Source: Streptomyces sp. MspMP-M5 (GTDB lineage: Bacteria > Actinomycetota > Actinomycetes > Streptomycetales > Streptomycetaceae). From it: a DNA stretch of 64,000 nt. The notes under the pieces were generated by a model. The model worked only from the letters and a program-made list of their open reading frames with translations. It was not told where the DNA came from and searched no databases. The stretch lies in the NCBI RefSeq assembly GCF_000373585.1, contig NZ_KB891879.1, forward strand, positions 105,229 to 169,228, in the 5' to 3' direction. A program made the position numbers and the translations under genes. Positions 55,363-63,543 of this stretch are shown one piece after another. Each line of letters starts with the position of its first letter. Within the stretch, counting starts at the first letter, position 1.

Positions 55363-56016
55363 TAGGGAACACCCTTCTCGTACCGATGTCTTCTCGTGCA
55401 ACACGGACCACGGACTTACCATGGACTCCGGACCTTCAGTGGAGTCTGCCACCGCGGCCCTTGCGCTTGCGCGCCGGTCTTTGCGTTTGCCGCGCCGGTC
55501 TTTGCGTTTGCGCGGCGCAGTTGAGGTTAAGGTGACCCGCGCTTTCTGCTTTATTTCTGCGCGGGAAGTGACACGCACGCCCTCGCCGACAATGCCTGTC
55601 CGCGATCGGATCCGGCCAGCCGTCTTATCGATTCTGCACCCGGAAGACGGTGGCCGCCCGCCCGATCAGCCAAACGGGACAGTCCCTCAACCGGCCTTGT
55701 CAAGTTGCTCGGGCGCAAAGTCACGCTCCGCGCCGGGCGACTTTCACACAGAACCACCACCTCCTAAGGGCTTGCAGATCATTAACACGTCGTCTTGATC
55801 TTGCTGTTGGCGTCGTTGCTCAGGTCGGTGACCCGGGCCTGGAGGGTTGCGAGGGCGGCGGTCGGGGTGGTCGCCGGTGGGACGCTGATGCCAGGTGCGT
55901 CGAGCAGCCTCCTGATTCAGCCACGGCACATCGCAACACCTGGGTCCGCGCCGAGCCCACCGAGGGGATCTCACCCTCGGTGGGCTCGGTGTGGGTCGTC
56001 GTGTCCGGCGCCGGTG
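55363..56016. promoter_or_regulatory. Upstream region of the ACP gene, with repeats and a hairpin
   Basis: No gene. It contains two direct copies of CGCGCCGGTCTTTGCGTTTGC (about 55470-55515) and a perfect 7-bp inverted repeat CCCGCGC/GCGCGGG with an AT-rich 16-nt loop (about 55534-55563). A diverged copy of the block found upstream of the oxoamine synthase gene lies at 55585-55690. Likely promoter and control region. Confidence 0.5.
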
Positions 56017-57261
56017 TCAGTTGTCGATGGCTTGGTAGAGGGTCGTCCAGAAGTCGTGGATGAGCCGGGCCGAGTCCGGGGTGGACATTCCGATCTGGGT
56101 GAGGAGAGTGCCGGTGAGTTGGTTGTGGCGGTCGGCGTAGGTGGTGGTGCCGGTTCCGCCGTCCCAGCCGAACTGGCCGATGGGGGCGTAGTCGCCGCGG
56201 TAGGTGCGTACGGCCATGCCGTAGCCCCAGCCGCCGTGTTGGCCTTGGCCGAAGGAGATGTGGACGTTGTCGCGGGCCATGGCGTTGCGGGCGGCGTTCT
56301 GTTCGGGAGTGAGGCAGTTGGTGGTCATCAGCTCGACGGCGGGCCGGGACAGGATCCGCTCGCCGGCGTGCGTTCCGCCGTTCAGCAGCATCTGGAAGTA
56401 GGCGTGGTAGTCATCCACGGTGGAGACGAGCCCGCCGCCGCCTGACTGGAAGGTTGGCGGTTGGCTGTACCGTCCACCGGCCGCCTCGTCCCAGACGGTG
56501 AACTCGCCGGTCTGCGGGTCGGGGACGTAGCTGGTCGGCAGTCGGTCGATCTTGTCGGCGGGGACATGGAAACCGGTGTCCTTCATCCCCAGCGGGTCGA
56601 AGATGCGCTCGCGCAGGAACGTCTCGAAGGGCTGGCCGGTGACCCGAGCCACCAGCACGCCGAGTACGTCGTTGCTGAGGTGGTACTGCCAGCGCCGGCC
56701 GGGCTGGTGCATCAGCGGGAGGATGCCGAGGCGGCGCATCCACTCGTCCGGCCCGGGCGCCTCCTGCGCGCCCTGGGAGAAGACGCCCCGCTCGAAGATC
56801 GCGTCCATGATCGGGGTGCCCATCGACGTCAGGTCCACGCCGAGCCCGAAGGTGGAGGTCAGCACGTCCCGTACGGTGATCGGTCGCCGTGCCGGCACGG
56901 TGTCCTCCAGCGGGCCGTCGATCTGCTTGAGGACCTGCCGGTCGGCCAGTTCCGGCAGCCACGTCTCCACCAGGTCGTCCAGGCGTATCCGGCACTCATC
57001 GAGCAGGACCATCGCCGCCGCCATGGTGACTGGCTTGGACGTCGAGGCCATCCGGAAGATCGTGTCCCGACGCATCGGCGCGCCACCGTCGTGACGCATC
57101 GTCCCGATGGCTTCGACGTGCGTCTGTCCGCCCCGGCTGACCAGGGCGACGAGCCCGGGAATCTTCCCGGAGTCGACATGCCGGGCCAGCACGTCGTGCA
57201 GTCGGGCCAGTCCTGTCTCGGAGAAGCCGTCGTGCTGGTTGATGAGAGTGGTGGTGGACAT
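56017..57261 (-). CDS. Serine hydrolase of the beta-lactamase/EstB family
   Basis: 414 residues without a signal peptide. SxxK motif in FRMASTSKPVTMAAAM, Tyr motif in WQYHLSNDVLGVLV, and a C-terminal GWDGGTGTTTYADR in place of KTG. This pattern fits class C-like esterases/carboxylesterases (EstB type) rather than a true beta-lactamase. Cytoplasmic; substrate unknown. Confidence 0.88.
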   Translation of the reverse strand: MSTTTLINQHDGFSETGLARLHDVLARHVDSGKIPGLVALVSRGGQTHVEAIGTMRHDGGAPMRRDTIFRMASTSKPVTMAAAMVLLDECRIRLDDLVETWLPELADRQVLKQIDGPLEDTVPARRPITVRDVLTSTFGLGVDLTSMGTPIMDAIFERGVFSQGAQEAPGPDEWMRRLGILPLMHQPGRRWQYHLSNDVLGVLVARVTGQPFETFLRERIFDPLGMKDTGFHVPADKIDRLPTSYVPDPQTGEFTVWDEAAGGRYSQPPTFQSGGGGLVSTVDDYHAYFQMLLNGGTHAGERILSRPAVELMTTNCLTPEQNAARNAMARDNVHISFGQGQHGGWGYGMAVRTYRGDYAPIGQFGWDGGTGTTTYADRHNQLTGTLLTQIGMSTPDSARLIHDFWTTLYQAIDN

Positions 57262-57394
57262 GGTGGTGTGCTCCTTTGATGGACTTGATGGACTAGATGC
57301 GCTTGATGGGCTTGATGGAACGGACTTGATCGAGCGATTGAGGGGGAAGCCCCGTGGTCCCCGTCTGCCGACAGGCAGCCTGGCGTTGTTTCCG

Positions 57395-58057
57395 TCAGAG
57401 GCTGTGGGCGGTGATGTCGCCGTTGGAGGTGGTGGCGCGAATGTCGAGTTCGGCGGTGCCGTTGTTCTTCAGGGCGTTGCTGATGCGGCCGTGGCTGGTG
57501 CCGGCGTCCAGGGTGGCCGAGACGCCGGTGGCGGCGCCGATGGTGATGTCACCGGACTGGGTGGTGAGCACGACCTTGCCGCCCATGGCCTCGGTGATGC
57601 GGATGTCGCCCCGTGCGGCGCTGATCTCCGCAGCCCCGCCCAGCCGGCCGACCTCGACGTCACCGTCGAGCACGGACAGGCGCAGGCTCGCCGTCTCGTC
57701 CAACTTGACCTGGCGGTAAGCCCCTTCGAAGACGACATCGCCCAGGCGACCGAGGGTCCGCAGTTCTGCGCCGGCGGTCTTGGCCTCGACCCGCGAACCG
57801 GCAGGCAGCTTGACCGTCACCTCGACCGCCCCCGAGGGCCCGAAGTACAGATCCTTCACCGAGGACACGACCCGCAGGACACCATCGGCGTATTCGACGG
57901 TGGTCTGCTCCATCGCCTTCACATCACGCCCCTTCGAGGCGTTCGCCGGCAAGACCTCAACGGTGGTGTCGGCACGGTCGGCGGCGACGAACTGGACGCG
58001 TCCGGCGGGGACGTCCAGGACGACGGTGATCGGGGCGGGGGTGTTGAACTTGTGCAT
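57395..58057 (-). CDS. DUF4097 (beta-helix adhesin-like) protein
   Basis: 220 residues of regular beta-strand repeats: PITVVLDVPAGRVQFVAADR, VKLPAGSRVEAKTAGAELRT, ISAARGDIRITEAMGGKVVL, TTQSGDITIGAATG. This is the DUF4097/YvlB pattern of short beta-solenoid turns. No signal peptide. Function unknown. GGGAGAGC precedes the ATG at 58057. Confidence 0.88.
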   Translation of the reverse strand: MHKFNTPAPITVVLDVPAGRVQFVAADRADTTVEVLPANASKGRDVKAMEQTTVEYADGVLRVVSSVKDLYFGPSGAVEVTVKLPAGSRVEAKTAGAELRTLGRLGDVVFEGAYRQVKLDETASLRLSVLDGDVEVGRLGGAAEISAARGDIRITEAMGGKVVLTTQSGDITIGAATGVSATLDAGTSHGRISNALKNNGTAELDIRATTSNGDITAHSL

Positions 58058-58596
58058 GATGCTCTCCCTGTGTGCGTGTGACTCGCCGTTTCCGGCGACC
58101 CGGTGTTTCCGGACGCTGGAAAAGCTACGTTGCTTTCTACTCTCCCGCAACGACTCATTCCCTCAAATCCCCAATAGCTGCAGGTAGATGAGGAGTAATC
58201 ATTGCAACGCCCTATCGCTTAACGCAACGACAGCACGGCTGATCGTTGCAATACGTTGAGGGTGAACGCTATGAGGGAGACGTTGGGAAACGCCGAACCC
58301 GCCACAAGGCACCCGTGGGCTCGCCTTCGGCTGGCGACTTACTGGCGCGATCGGCGTCACCCGGCTCCCCTCCGCTCCCTCGTCAGCGGCGGTGCGAACC
58401 CGTTGTCTTCGCGACCACGCAATGGCCGCCGGTTGATCTCGCTCCTGGGGAAAGCCATAGCGTTTCGTGCCCAGGCAGAGCAGATCGCGTGTGAACTTGC
58501 CGAGGTGGCGGCCGTGTTGGAGCATCTGGTGATCGCGTCGCCATTTTGCGCATCGTGGGGCTGGTGGGAGTCGATCGAGCCTGGACAGGTCCGCGG
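58058..58596. promoter_or_regulatory. Gene-free region with ATTGCAACG inverted repeats
   Basis: 539 nt without a clear gene. ATTGCAACG (58201-58209) and CGTTGCAAT (58244-58252) form a perfect 9-bp inverted repeat; further CGCAACGA half-sites occur at about 58146 and 58223. These lie 90-200 nt upstream of the DUF4097 gene and may be its operators. Confidence 0.45.
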
Positions 58597-59253
58597 TCAC
58601 CCTGGCCGGACGAATCCGCACTCGTAGGCGGCGATCACCGCCTGGGTCCGATCCCGCGCTCCGAGCTTGGCCAACACCCCGGCGACGTGCGTCTTTACGG
58701 TGGCTGGGCCGACTCCCAGTCGGCCGGCGATTTCGGCGTTGGTCAGCCCGGCGGTCATCAGCCTCAGCACCGCGCCCTCCCGCTCCGACAGCCGGTCCCG
58801 CAGTGCCCGTGCCGCGTCATCCGCGGCCCGCTCCCCGGCGTAACGGGCGGCCAGTGCCCGTACCGCCGAGGGGAACAGCAGCGAGTCGCTGCGTGCCACC
58901 AGTCGCACCGCCTGGACCAGTTCGTCCGCGTGGGCGCGCTTGAGCAGGAATCCGCTGGCACCGGCTCGTAGCGCGTCGTAGACGTGGGCGTCGTTCTCGA
59001 AGGTGGTGACGACGATGATCCGTGGTGGATCCGCCGACCCGGCGAGGATCAGCTCGGTGGCCCGGATCCCGTCGATTCCGGGCATCCGGACGTCCATCAG
59101 CACCACGTCCGGGCGCACCTCGCGGACCAGCGGTACCGCCTCCGTGCCGTCCGCCGCCTTGCCGACGACCTCCATATCGGCCTCCGCACCCAGGATGACC
59201 CGCAGTGCGGTGCGCACCATCCGCTCGTCGTCGACAAGCACGATCCTGATCAC
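58597..59253 (-). CDS. NarL/LuxR-family response regulator
   Basis: 218 residues: receiver with LVDDERMVRTALRVIL, phosphoacceptor in DVVLMDVRMPGIDGI and Lys in SGFLLKRAHADELV. LuxR DNA-binding helices are LSEREGAVLRLMTAGLTNAE and GPATVKTHVAGVLAKLG. The GTG at 59253 overlaps an upstream TGA (GTGA), the usual arrangement with a kinase gene, which here is frameshifted. Confidence 0.92.
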   Translation of the reverse strand: MIRIVLVDDERMVRTALRVILGAEADMEVVGKAADGTEAVPLVREVRPDVVLMDVRMPGIDGIRATELILAGSADPPRIIVVTTFENDAHVYDALRAGASGFLLKRAHADELVQAVRLVARSDSLLFPSAVRALAARYAGERAADDAARALRDRLSEREGAVLRLMTAGLTNAEIAGRLGVGPATVKTHVAGVLAKLGARDRTQAVIAAYECGFVRPG

Positions 59254-60419
59254 GCTGTGCCCCGTCCCCGCGGACGGCAGGTTGTCCGTCGGCAGGTCCG
59301 GAGACTGGCAGCCGGGCGGTCAGCCGCCAGACGCCGTCCGTGGCCCCGGTCGACGCCGTCCCGCCGAGCAGCCGGGCGCGTTCGGTGATCCCGCGCAGCC
59401 CGCGCCCGCCCGCGGCACGTGCAGTCCCTTCCGGATCCACCGCAGTGGCCACCGGGTTTTTCACCGTCAGACTCAACTCCCCGTTGTGCACGTGCAGTTG
59501 TACGGCCACCCAGGCCGGGCCGGCGTGCCGCAGGGCGTTGCTCAGCCCTCCCTGGACGATCCGGTACGCCTCCCGCGAGACCACCGGCGGCACCCCGGCG
59601 TGGTCCCCGGAGAGCTCCGCTGTGATGCGGACGCCCGCCGCGCGGGTCCGGCGGAACAGTGCCTCCAGGCCGTCCAAAGTTGGCGCGGGAGCGGCCACCA
59701 CCATCGCCCTGGCTACTTCGGTCATATCGGTTTCATCGGTTTCATCGGTTTTTTCATCGTTGGACTGCAACAGGCCCAGGACGGTGTCGAGTTCGGCGAC
59801 CGCCTCGCGGGTGGTGTCCTCGATGGCGGCCAGTGCCTGCCGGGCGAACTCGGGGTCGGTGTCCAGCACCCGGCGGGCCGCCCCTGCCTGGAGGGTGACG
59901 GCGCTCAGTGCGTGGCCCACCGCATCGTGCAGTTCGCGCGCCAGCCGGTTGCGGGCCGCGAGTTCGGCCGCGCGGCGCTCGGCGGCGGCCAGCCGGTCGG
60001 CAGGGGTGGGGCCCAGCAGCACCGGCGCACAACGGGCCAGTAGCACCCCCGCGCCCCAACCGGTGCCCAACAGCAGGGCCAGCAGGACCAGCCCGGCCGC
60101 CGCCGGTCCAACCACTGAACTCCTGCAGCCACTTGAATCCCGGTGCAGCACCCCCGAACGGCCTGGCCAGCAGCAGCACCGCGGCCGGTGGCACGGCCAG
60201 CGTCATCCCGCTGACGATCCCGCCGGCCAGCAGGTGCGCCGTGAACCACAGCGCACTGCGCCGCCGGGCGGCCCACGACGCGGCCGGTCCGTCGGCCAGC
60301 CGTTCCGCGGGTACCGCGCACAGCGCCCGGACGGCGGTCGCCTCCAGCGGCCGGTCGCACGGGGGAGGATCACCTGAAGGACCGGCTGCCTGGGTGACAC
60401 CCGCGGCCTCTGTCACCAT
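59251..60419 (-). pseudogene. Sensor histidine kinase with frameshift(s)
   Basis: The N-terminal part (60419 to about 60115) encodes two membrane helices (LWFTAHLLAGGIVSGMTLAV, PPAAVLLLARPFGGAAPGFK). The rest, from about 60112, is in the next frame: AGLVLLALLLGTGWGAGVLL, then the HisKA_3 box LARELHDAVGHALSAVTLQA and the HATPase domain GGRGLRGITERARLLGG. One extra base in AGTGGTTGG near 60112 explains the shift. The second frame then fails to stop before the regulator gene, so another lesion near 59260-59300 is likely. A restart at ATG 60151 is conceivable. Confidence 0.75.
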
Positions 60420-60428
60420 CCCGACCTG

Positions 60429-60638
60429 ATGGCCTACAGCACTTCCAACATCGGCCCGGCAGACTGGACTTGGGTCACCTGCACCGACTTCGACTTGCTC
60501 GACACCAAGGTCGCAGACCCCACCCCGTTGGTCGAAGCCCTCCTCGACAGGCCCGGACTCCAGCCCCTCCGCCTCCCTCCCCTGGAAACCCCGATCTGTC
60601 CGATCGCCGACCTACCGGACACCCCTCAGGCGTCCTGA
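60429..60638 (+). CDS. Hypothetical small protein
   Basis: 69 residues (MAYSTSNIGPADWTWVTCTD, FDLLDTKVADPTPLVEALLD). No good ribosome site and no recognised family. Composition is protein-like, so it may be a remnant of a larger gene. Low certainty. Confidence 0.3.
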   Translation: MAYSTSNIGPADWTWVTCTDFDLLDTKVADPTPLVEALLDRPGLQPLRLPPLETPICPIADLPDTPQAS

Positions 60639-61261
60639 CGGCCGTAGCGCTCCCTGTTCCATGCCACGTGCTCGGCGCTCACCGGTGCAGAGATGACATA
60701 CACGTCACCGATCCGGTCGCTGCCGCGCCGACGCTCCCCCTTCTCATGGGCGCGGAACGCCATGACGGATACCTGGGAGGCAGGCTGCCAGTGCAGGGTG
60801 AAGGCCGGAGCGTTCACGTCCGGAACGTCCTCCAAGCGTGCGCCGCGCTTCGTCAGTAGCCGCTCCAGTTTGTCGAACCGGAGATGGCGGTCGAAGCGGC
60901 CGTACCGTTCGCGAATCGCTCTGTTGACGATGCTGCCGCCCCAGTACGACAGCCGATGTACGTGCAGGGTGAAGTGGTGGCCCTCCCACGGGTGGTCCGG
61001 CGACTCCCGGGTCCAGAAGAATTCCACCATTCCGTAGTCGCGCCACATGCTGTGGTCGTCAAGGGAGTTCTCGGCGAAGTCGGTACCCAGGATCGCGGTG
61101 ACCCGGTCGGGACTGTCGGTCGGCCTGACGCCAAGCACCGTCCCGGTGGTGACCACGTCCACGTAGAACGCGAGGGAATGCGGAGTCAACTGGTCTTTCC
61201 TCGACGGGGCTGGGGTGGCCAGGAGTGGCGACCCCCCCAGCGTAGACGACCGGGGTGTCAC
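60626..61261 (-). CDS. Conserved-looking hypothetical protein
   Basis: 211 residues, cytoplasmic. Aromatic-rich central part GLVEFFWTRESP-like (MVEFFWTRESPDHPWEGHHF, TLHVHRLSYWGGSIVNRAIR), reminiscent in style of small immunity or SMI1-like proteins, but no diagnostic motif. Good third-position GC. The first 30 residues are irregular; a later start is possible. Confidence 0.65.
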   Translation of the reverse strand: MTPRSSTLGGSPLLATPAPSRKDQLTPHSLAFYVDVVTTGTVLGVRPTDSPDRVTAILGTDFAENSLDDHSMWRDYGMVEFFWTRESPDHPWEGHHFTLHVHRLSYWGGSIVNRAIRERYGRFDRHLRFDKLERLLTKRGARLEDVPDVNAPAFTLHWQPASQVSVMAFRAHEKGERRRGSDRIGDVYVISAPVSAEHVAWNRERYGRQDA

Positions 61262-61408
61262 GAAGTTCGGTCAGAGGGCTCCAGCAGGCTCACGACGAAG
61301 TACCTTTTCGACAGCAGCGGCACTGTCTGCGTCGCCGCAATCCGTCTGCGGCTCCGGACCTGACGCACCGAGCCTGGTTTGGAGACGGTAAGCCAGGCAG
61401 CACGACAG

Positions 61409-61708
61409 TCATCGGGCGATATCGGCGACAACGGGCGGCGTGCGGTGCCTGTGCCTGTGGGCGCGCACGAGCGCAGACAGCATGAGTGCGCCCACGGAAA
61501 CGGCGGTGGAGTGCAGCACGACCGCGAGGGCGAGATTTTCCGGCAGGCAGACATCGTTGGGACGTGCCATCTCCAGATACAACGTGAGCGCGAGCTTCCA
61601 AGCGCTCCAGGCGAAGAGCGAGCCTGTCCCCAGCCAGCCCAGCGTCAAAGGAATCCAGCGAGGCAGCCCGGCGGGCCGACCGCGGCCCGCCCAACGGTTC
61701 CCAGCCAT
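61409..61708 (-). CDS. Small membrane protein of unknown function
   Basis: 99 residues with two hydrophobic helices (WIPLTLGWLGTGSLFAWSAW and ALAVVLHSTAVSVGALMLSA) and basic ends. No recognised family. Confidence 0.6.
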   Translation of the reverse strand: MAGNRWAGRGRPAGLPRWIPLTLGWLGTGSLFAWSAWKLALTLYLEMARPNDVCLPENLALAVVLHSTAVSVGALMLSALVRAHRHRHRTPPVVADIAR

Positions 61709-61783
61709 CAGCCTTGGCCCTGAATCGCCTCCCCCCGCTCCGCTCGCTTCCCAAGGCCGGTGCGGAGGTGGGCGATGTTGCGG

Positions 61784-61948
61784 TCAGTTGGATAGGAGGT
61801 AGGGACCGATCATGAGGGCCACGTAGAGCAGCAAGAGCCCTCCGGCTATGGCTGCCACGAGGAGGACGGCCTTCATCGCGTTCTCTACCCGCCGACGGTC
61901 AGGGGCGGCTCGTGCAGGGACTTGGGGATTGTGCTCGTGTTCAGTCAC
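61784..61948 (-). CDS. Small single-pass membrane protein
   Basis: 54 residues starting GTG, with GGATGG upstream. A hydrophilic head (TEHEHNPQVPARAAPDRRRV) is followed by one helix AVLLVAAIAGGLLLLYVALM. Unknown function. Confidence 0.5.
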   Translation of the reverse strand: MTEHEHNPQVPARAAPDRRRVENAMKAVLLVAAIAGGLLLLYVALMIGPYLLSN

Positions 61949-61995
61949 AGAGCCATCCTGCCTTCGCGGCCTCCACCGGACATCGGTAGAAGTAC

Positions 61996-62316
61996 TCAGG
62001 CGTGGCGGTCGTTTCTGCAGGCTCGTCGGTGTCTCGCGAGCTGACGGTCCCGAGGGTCCGCCAGGCCCTGTCTGATCGCGGGGAGGAGTTCGGCGGGCAG
62101 CTGTTGCTCGGGGACGGCGTTGCGCAGTTCCAGTCCGCCTTGACCGCCGGGAGGTTCGAAGTCCGCCACGAAGCGCGCGAACGGCCCGCAGCCACCGCGG
62201 TTCATCAGAACACAGACGCTCACGCCAGGGACGGCGACGGGAAGTCCGATCACCAGGCCGCCGTAAGGCACCGCCACCAATCGGCCGTGCCGGGGAGAGG
62301 ACCGGCGACGGGGCAT
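61996..62316 (-). pseudogene. EF-G/TetM-like GTPase domain IV fragment
   Basis: The segment VADFEPPGGQGGLELRNAVP with EQQLPAELLPAIRQGLAD resembles the domain IV signature of elongation factor G and ribosomal protection proteins (FEFVNKIVGGVIPKEYIPAV pattern). The GTPase domain and the rest are missing, and the following sequence is out of frame. Weak but suggestive. Confidence 0.35.
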
Positions 62317-62585
62317 CGACCTGGGTCTGGTTGGACGAACCGGCTTGTGGCTGTTCTGGCGTAGTGGGCTGGTGGTTCAGCCGGCAGACGGTCGTTCGCG
62401 GCCGCCCCCGGCTGCCCTCATCGGTGCGCGGCTGGGTGCACGCCCCGGTCGCTACCGGCTGGCGGTCGGTCTCGCCCTGACCGCGTGGACGCGTATCGGA
62501 TCGAGGTGCAGTTCGTGCGGCCCCAGGCAGTCCGCTACGAGCGTCCCACAAGCGCAGGTCATGTTGCGGCCGCCGGTGCCCAGGG
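62317..62585. other. Gene-free stretch
   Basis: Nothing convincing seen. Possible out-of-frame remnant of the gene whose tail follows. Confidence 0.35.
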
Positions 62586-62792
62586 ATGGAGTGCAAGGCC
62601 AAACGCTCCATCCGCCTCGCCGACTACATACGCCAGGCCAACAAAGAAGCCGACCACGCCGGGTTCGCGTACGGGGTCGCGGTCGGCAAGGTGCCTGGGC
62701 GGTCAGTCGAAGACGGGTACGCGGTCATGGACCTGGTTACCTGCGTCCGGGTCCTGGCGGCACTCCGCGAGGCTGGCGAGCGCAGACGCTGA
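62586..62792 (+). pseudogene. C-terminal piece of a phage/plasmid-type nuclease-like protein
   Basis: 68 residues (MECKAKRSIRLADYIRQANK, EADHAGFAYGVAVGKVPGRS, VEDGYAVMDLVTCVRVLAAL). An ECKA start followed by a helical segment and VAVGKVPG resembles the catalytic second half of resolvase/VRR-like nucleases (D..E-x-K) carried by actinophages and integrative elements. The first half is absent. It could also be a short complete gene. Confidence 0.4.
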
Positions 62793-62794
62793 CA

Positions 62795-62840
62795 GGGCCC
62801 CGGCGCCGGCCGATGAGAGCCGACACCGGGGCCCATCTTT
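62795..62840. terminator. Bidirectional terminator hairpin
   Basis: GGGCCCCGG (62795-62803) pairs perfectly with CCGGGGCCC (62826-62834), followed by ATCTTT. It lies between two convergent genes and could stop both. Confidence 0.7.
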
Positions 62841-62851
62841 ACAGGTTTCCC

Positions 62852-63160
62852 TTACCTGCCGCCGCCATGGCCACCGCCTTCCCCACCGCCATGGTCGCCG
62901 AAGTCGTTGTTGCAGCCCATACGGGAGCCCATCGGGGTGGCCTGCGCACCCGGCGATCCTTCGCCGCCAAGCGCGCTGCCCAGCAGGCCGTTCACGAGCC
63001 CGACCTCACCGAGGACATTCACGTTCAGATCGTGCGAACGGCACTGGCTGCCCTGCCTGATGTCGTCTGCCCCACCGTAGGCGTTGGCGGTGCCAGCGCT
63101 GAGGATGGTGATGCTGCCGAGGGCGGCGGCCAGGACGGCAGCCTTGTGAAGCTTGTGCAT
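62852..63160 (-). CDS. Small secreted two-cysteine protein (paralogue of the 1.0-kb gene)
   Basis: 102 residues: MHKLHKAAVLAAALGSITIL signal peptide with GTANA cleavage, then a Cys in GSQCRSHDLNVNVLGEVGL, VNGLLGSALGGEGSPGAQ, a second Cys in MGCNNDF, and a Gly/His-rich tail GGGEGGGHGGG. It shares the core LNVLGEVGxxNGLL...GEGSPG with the gene at 1020. The Gly/His tail is unique to this copy and could bind metal (inference). ATG preceded by GGAGTG. Confidence 0.82.
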   Translation of the reverse strand: MHKLHKAAVLAAALGSITILSAGTANAYGGADDIRQGSQCRSHDLNVNVLGEVGLVNGLLGSALGGEGSPGAQATPMGSRMGCNNDFGDHGGGEGGGHGGGR

Positions 63161-63344
63161 TTTCACTCCGGAAGTTTGCGCAGATGTACCGCTTTTTGCG
63201 GTTCCGTACAGTTGCGGAAGAGTAATACGAGATGTAATGAAGACATTCACCGACGCGCCGGGGCGATCCGACCTTGGCGAATACTGCGTCCGCCGCATCG
63301 ACGGGCGTGTCACGAGTCCCAGTGCATGGGGCCGAACACGCCCG

Positions 63345-63525
63345 CTTTCGCATGTCCACGACGACCAGGGCCCAGTCTGTTCTTCCGCCTGACGGAGGAG
63401 GGGCGCCTGTTGGCGCGGTGCGGGGGCCGGGTGCGACCGGGACGCCATCCTGTCCGCGCTGGGCATGTCGGCCCGGGACCTGTTCGACTGGGCGCCCGGC
63501 CAGGGCGCGCACGCGTCCACGAAAC
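63345..63525 (+). pseudogene. Primase-like N-terminal fragment with frameshift in a G-run
   Basis: One frame encodes GPSLFFRLTEEGRLLARCG and the next encodes AGCDRDAILSALGMSARDLF. Together they match the zinc-ribbon/CHC2 region of plasmid or phage primases (C-x2-H...CHAGC-x-D-x-ILxALG). The shift falls in the five-G run at about 63420-63424; one G fewer would restore the frame. Confidence 0.55.
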
Positions 63526-63543
63526 CCAAGCCGGGGGACCCAC

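Noticed and set aside
56017..57261. Calling the serine hydrolase a beta-lactamase resistance gene
   Set aside because: It has SxxK and a Tyr motif but no signal peptide and no KTG triad; EstB-type esterase is more likely.
58817..59250. C-terminal extension of the histidine kinase frame across the regulator gene
   Set aside because: The sequence is an Arg/Gly-rich out-of-frame reading of the response regulator; the kinase stop has most likely been lost by a lesion.
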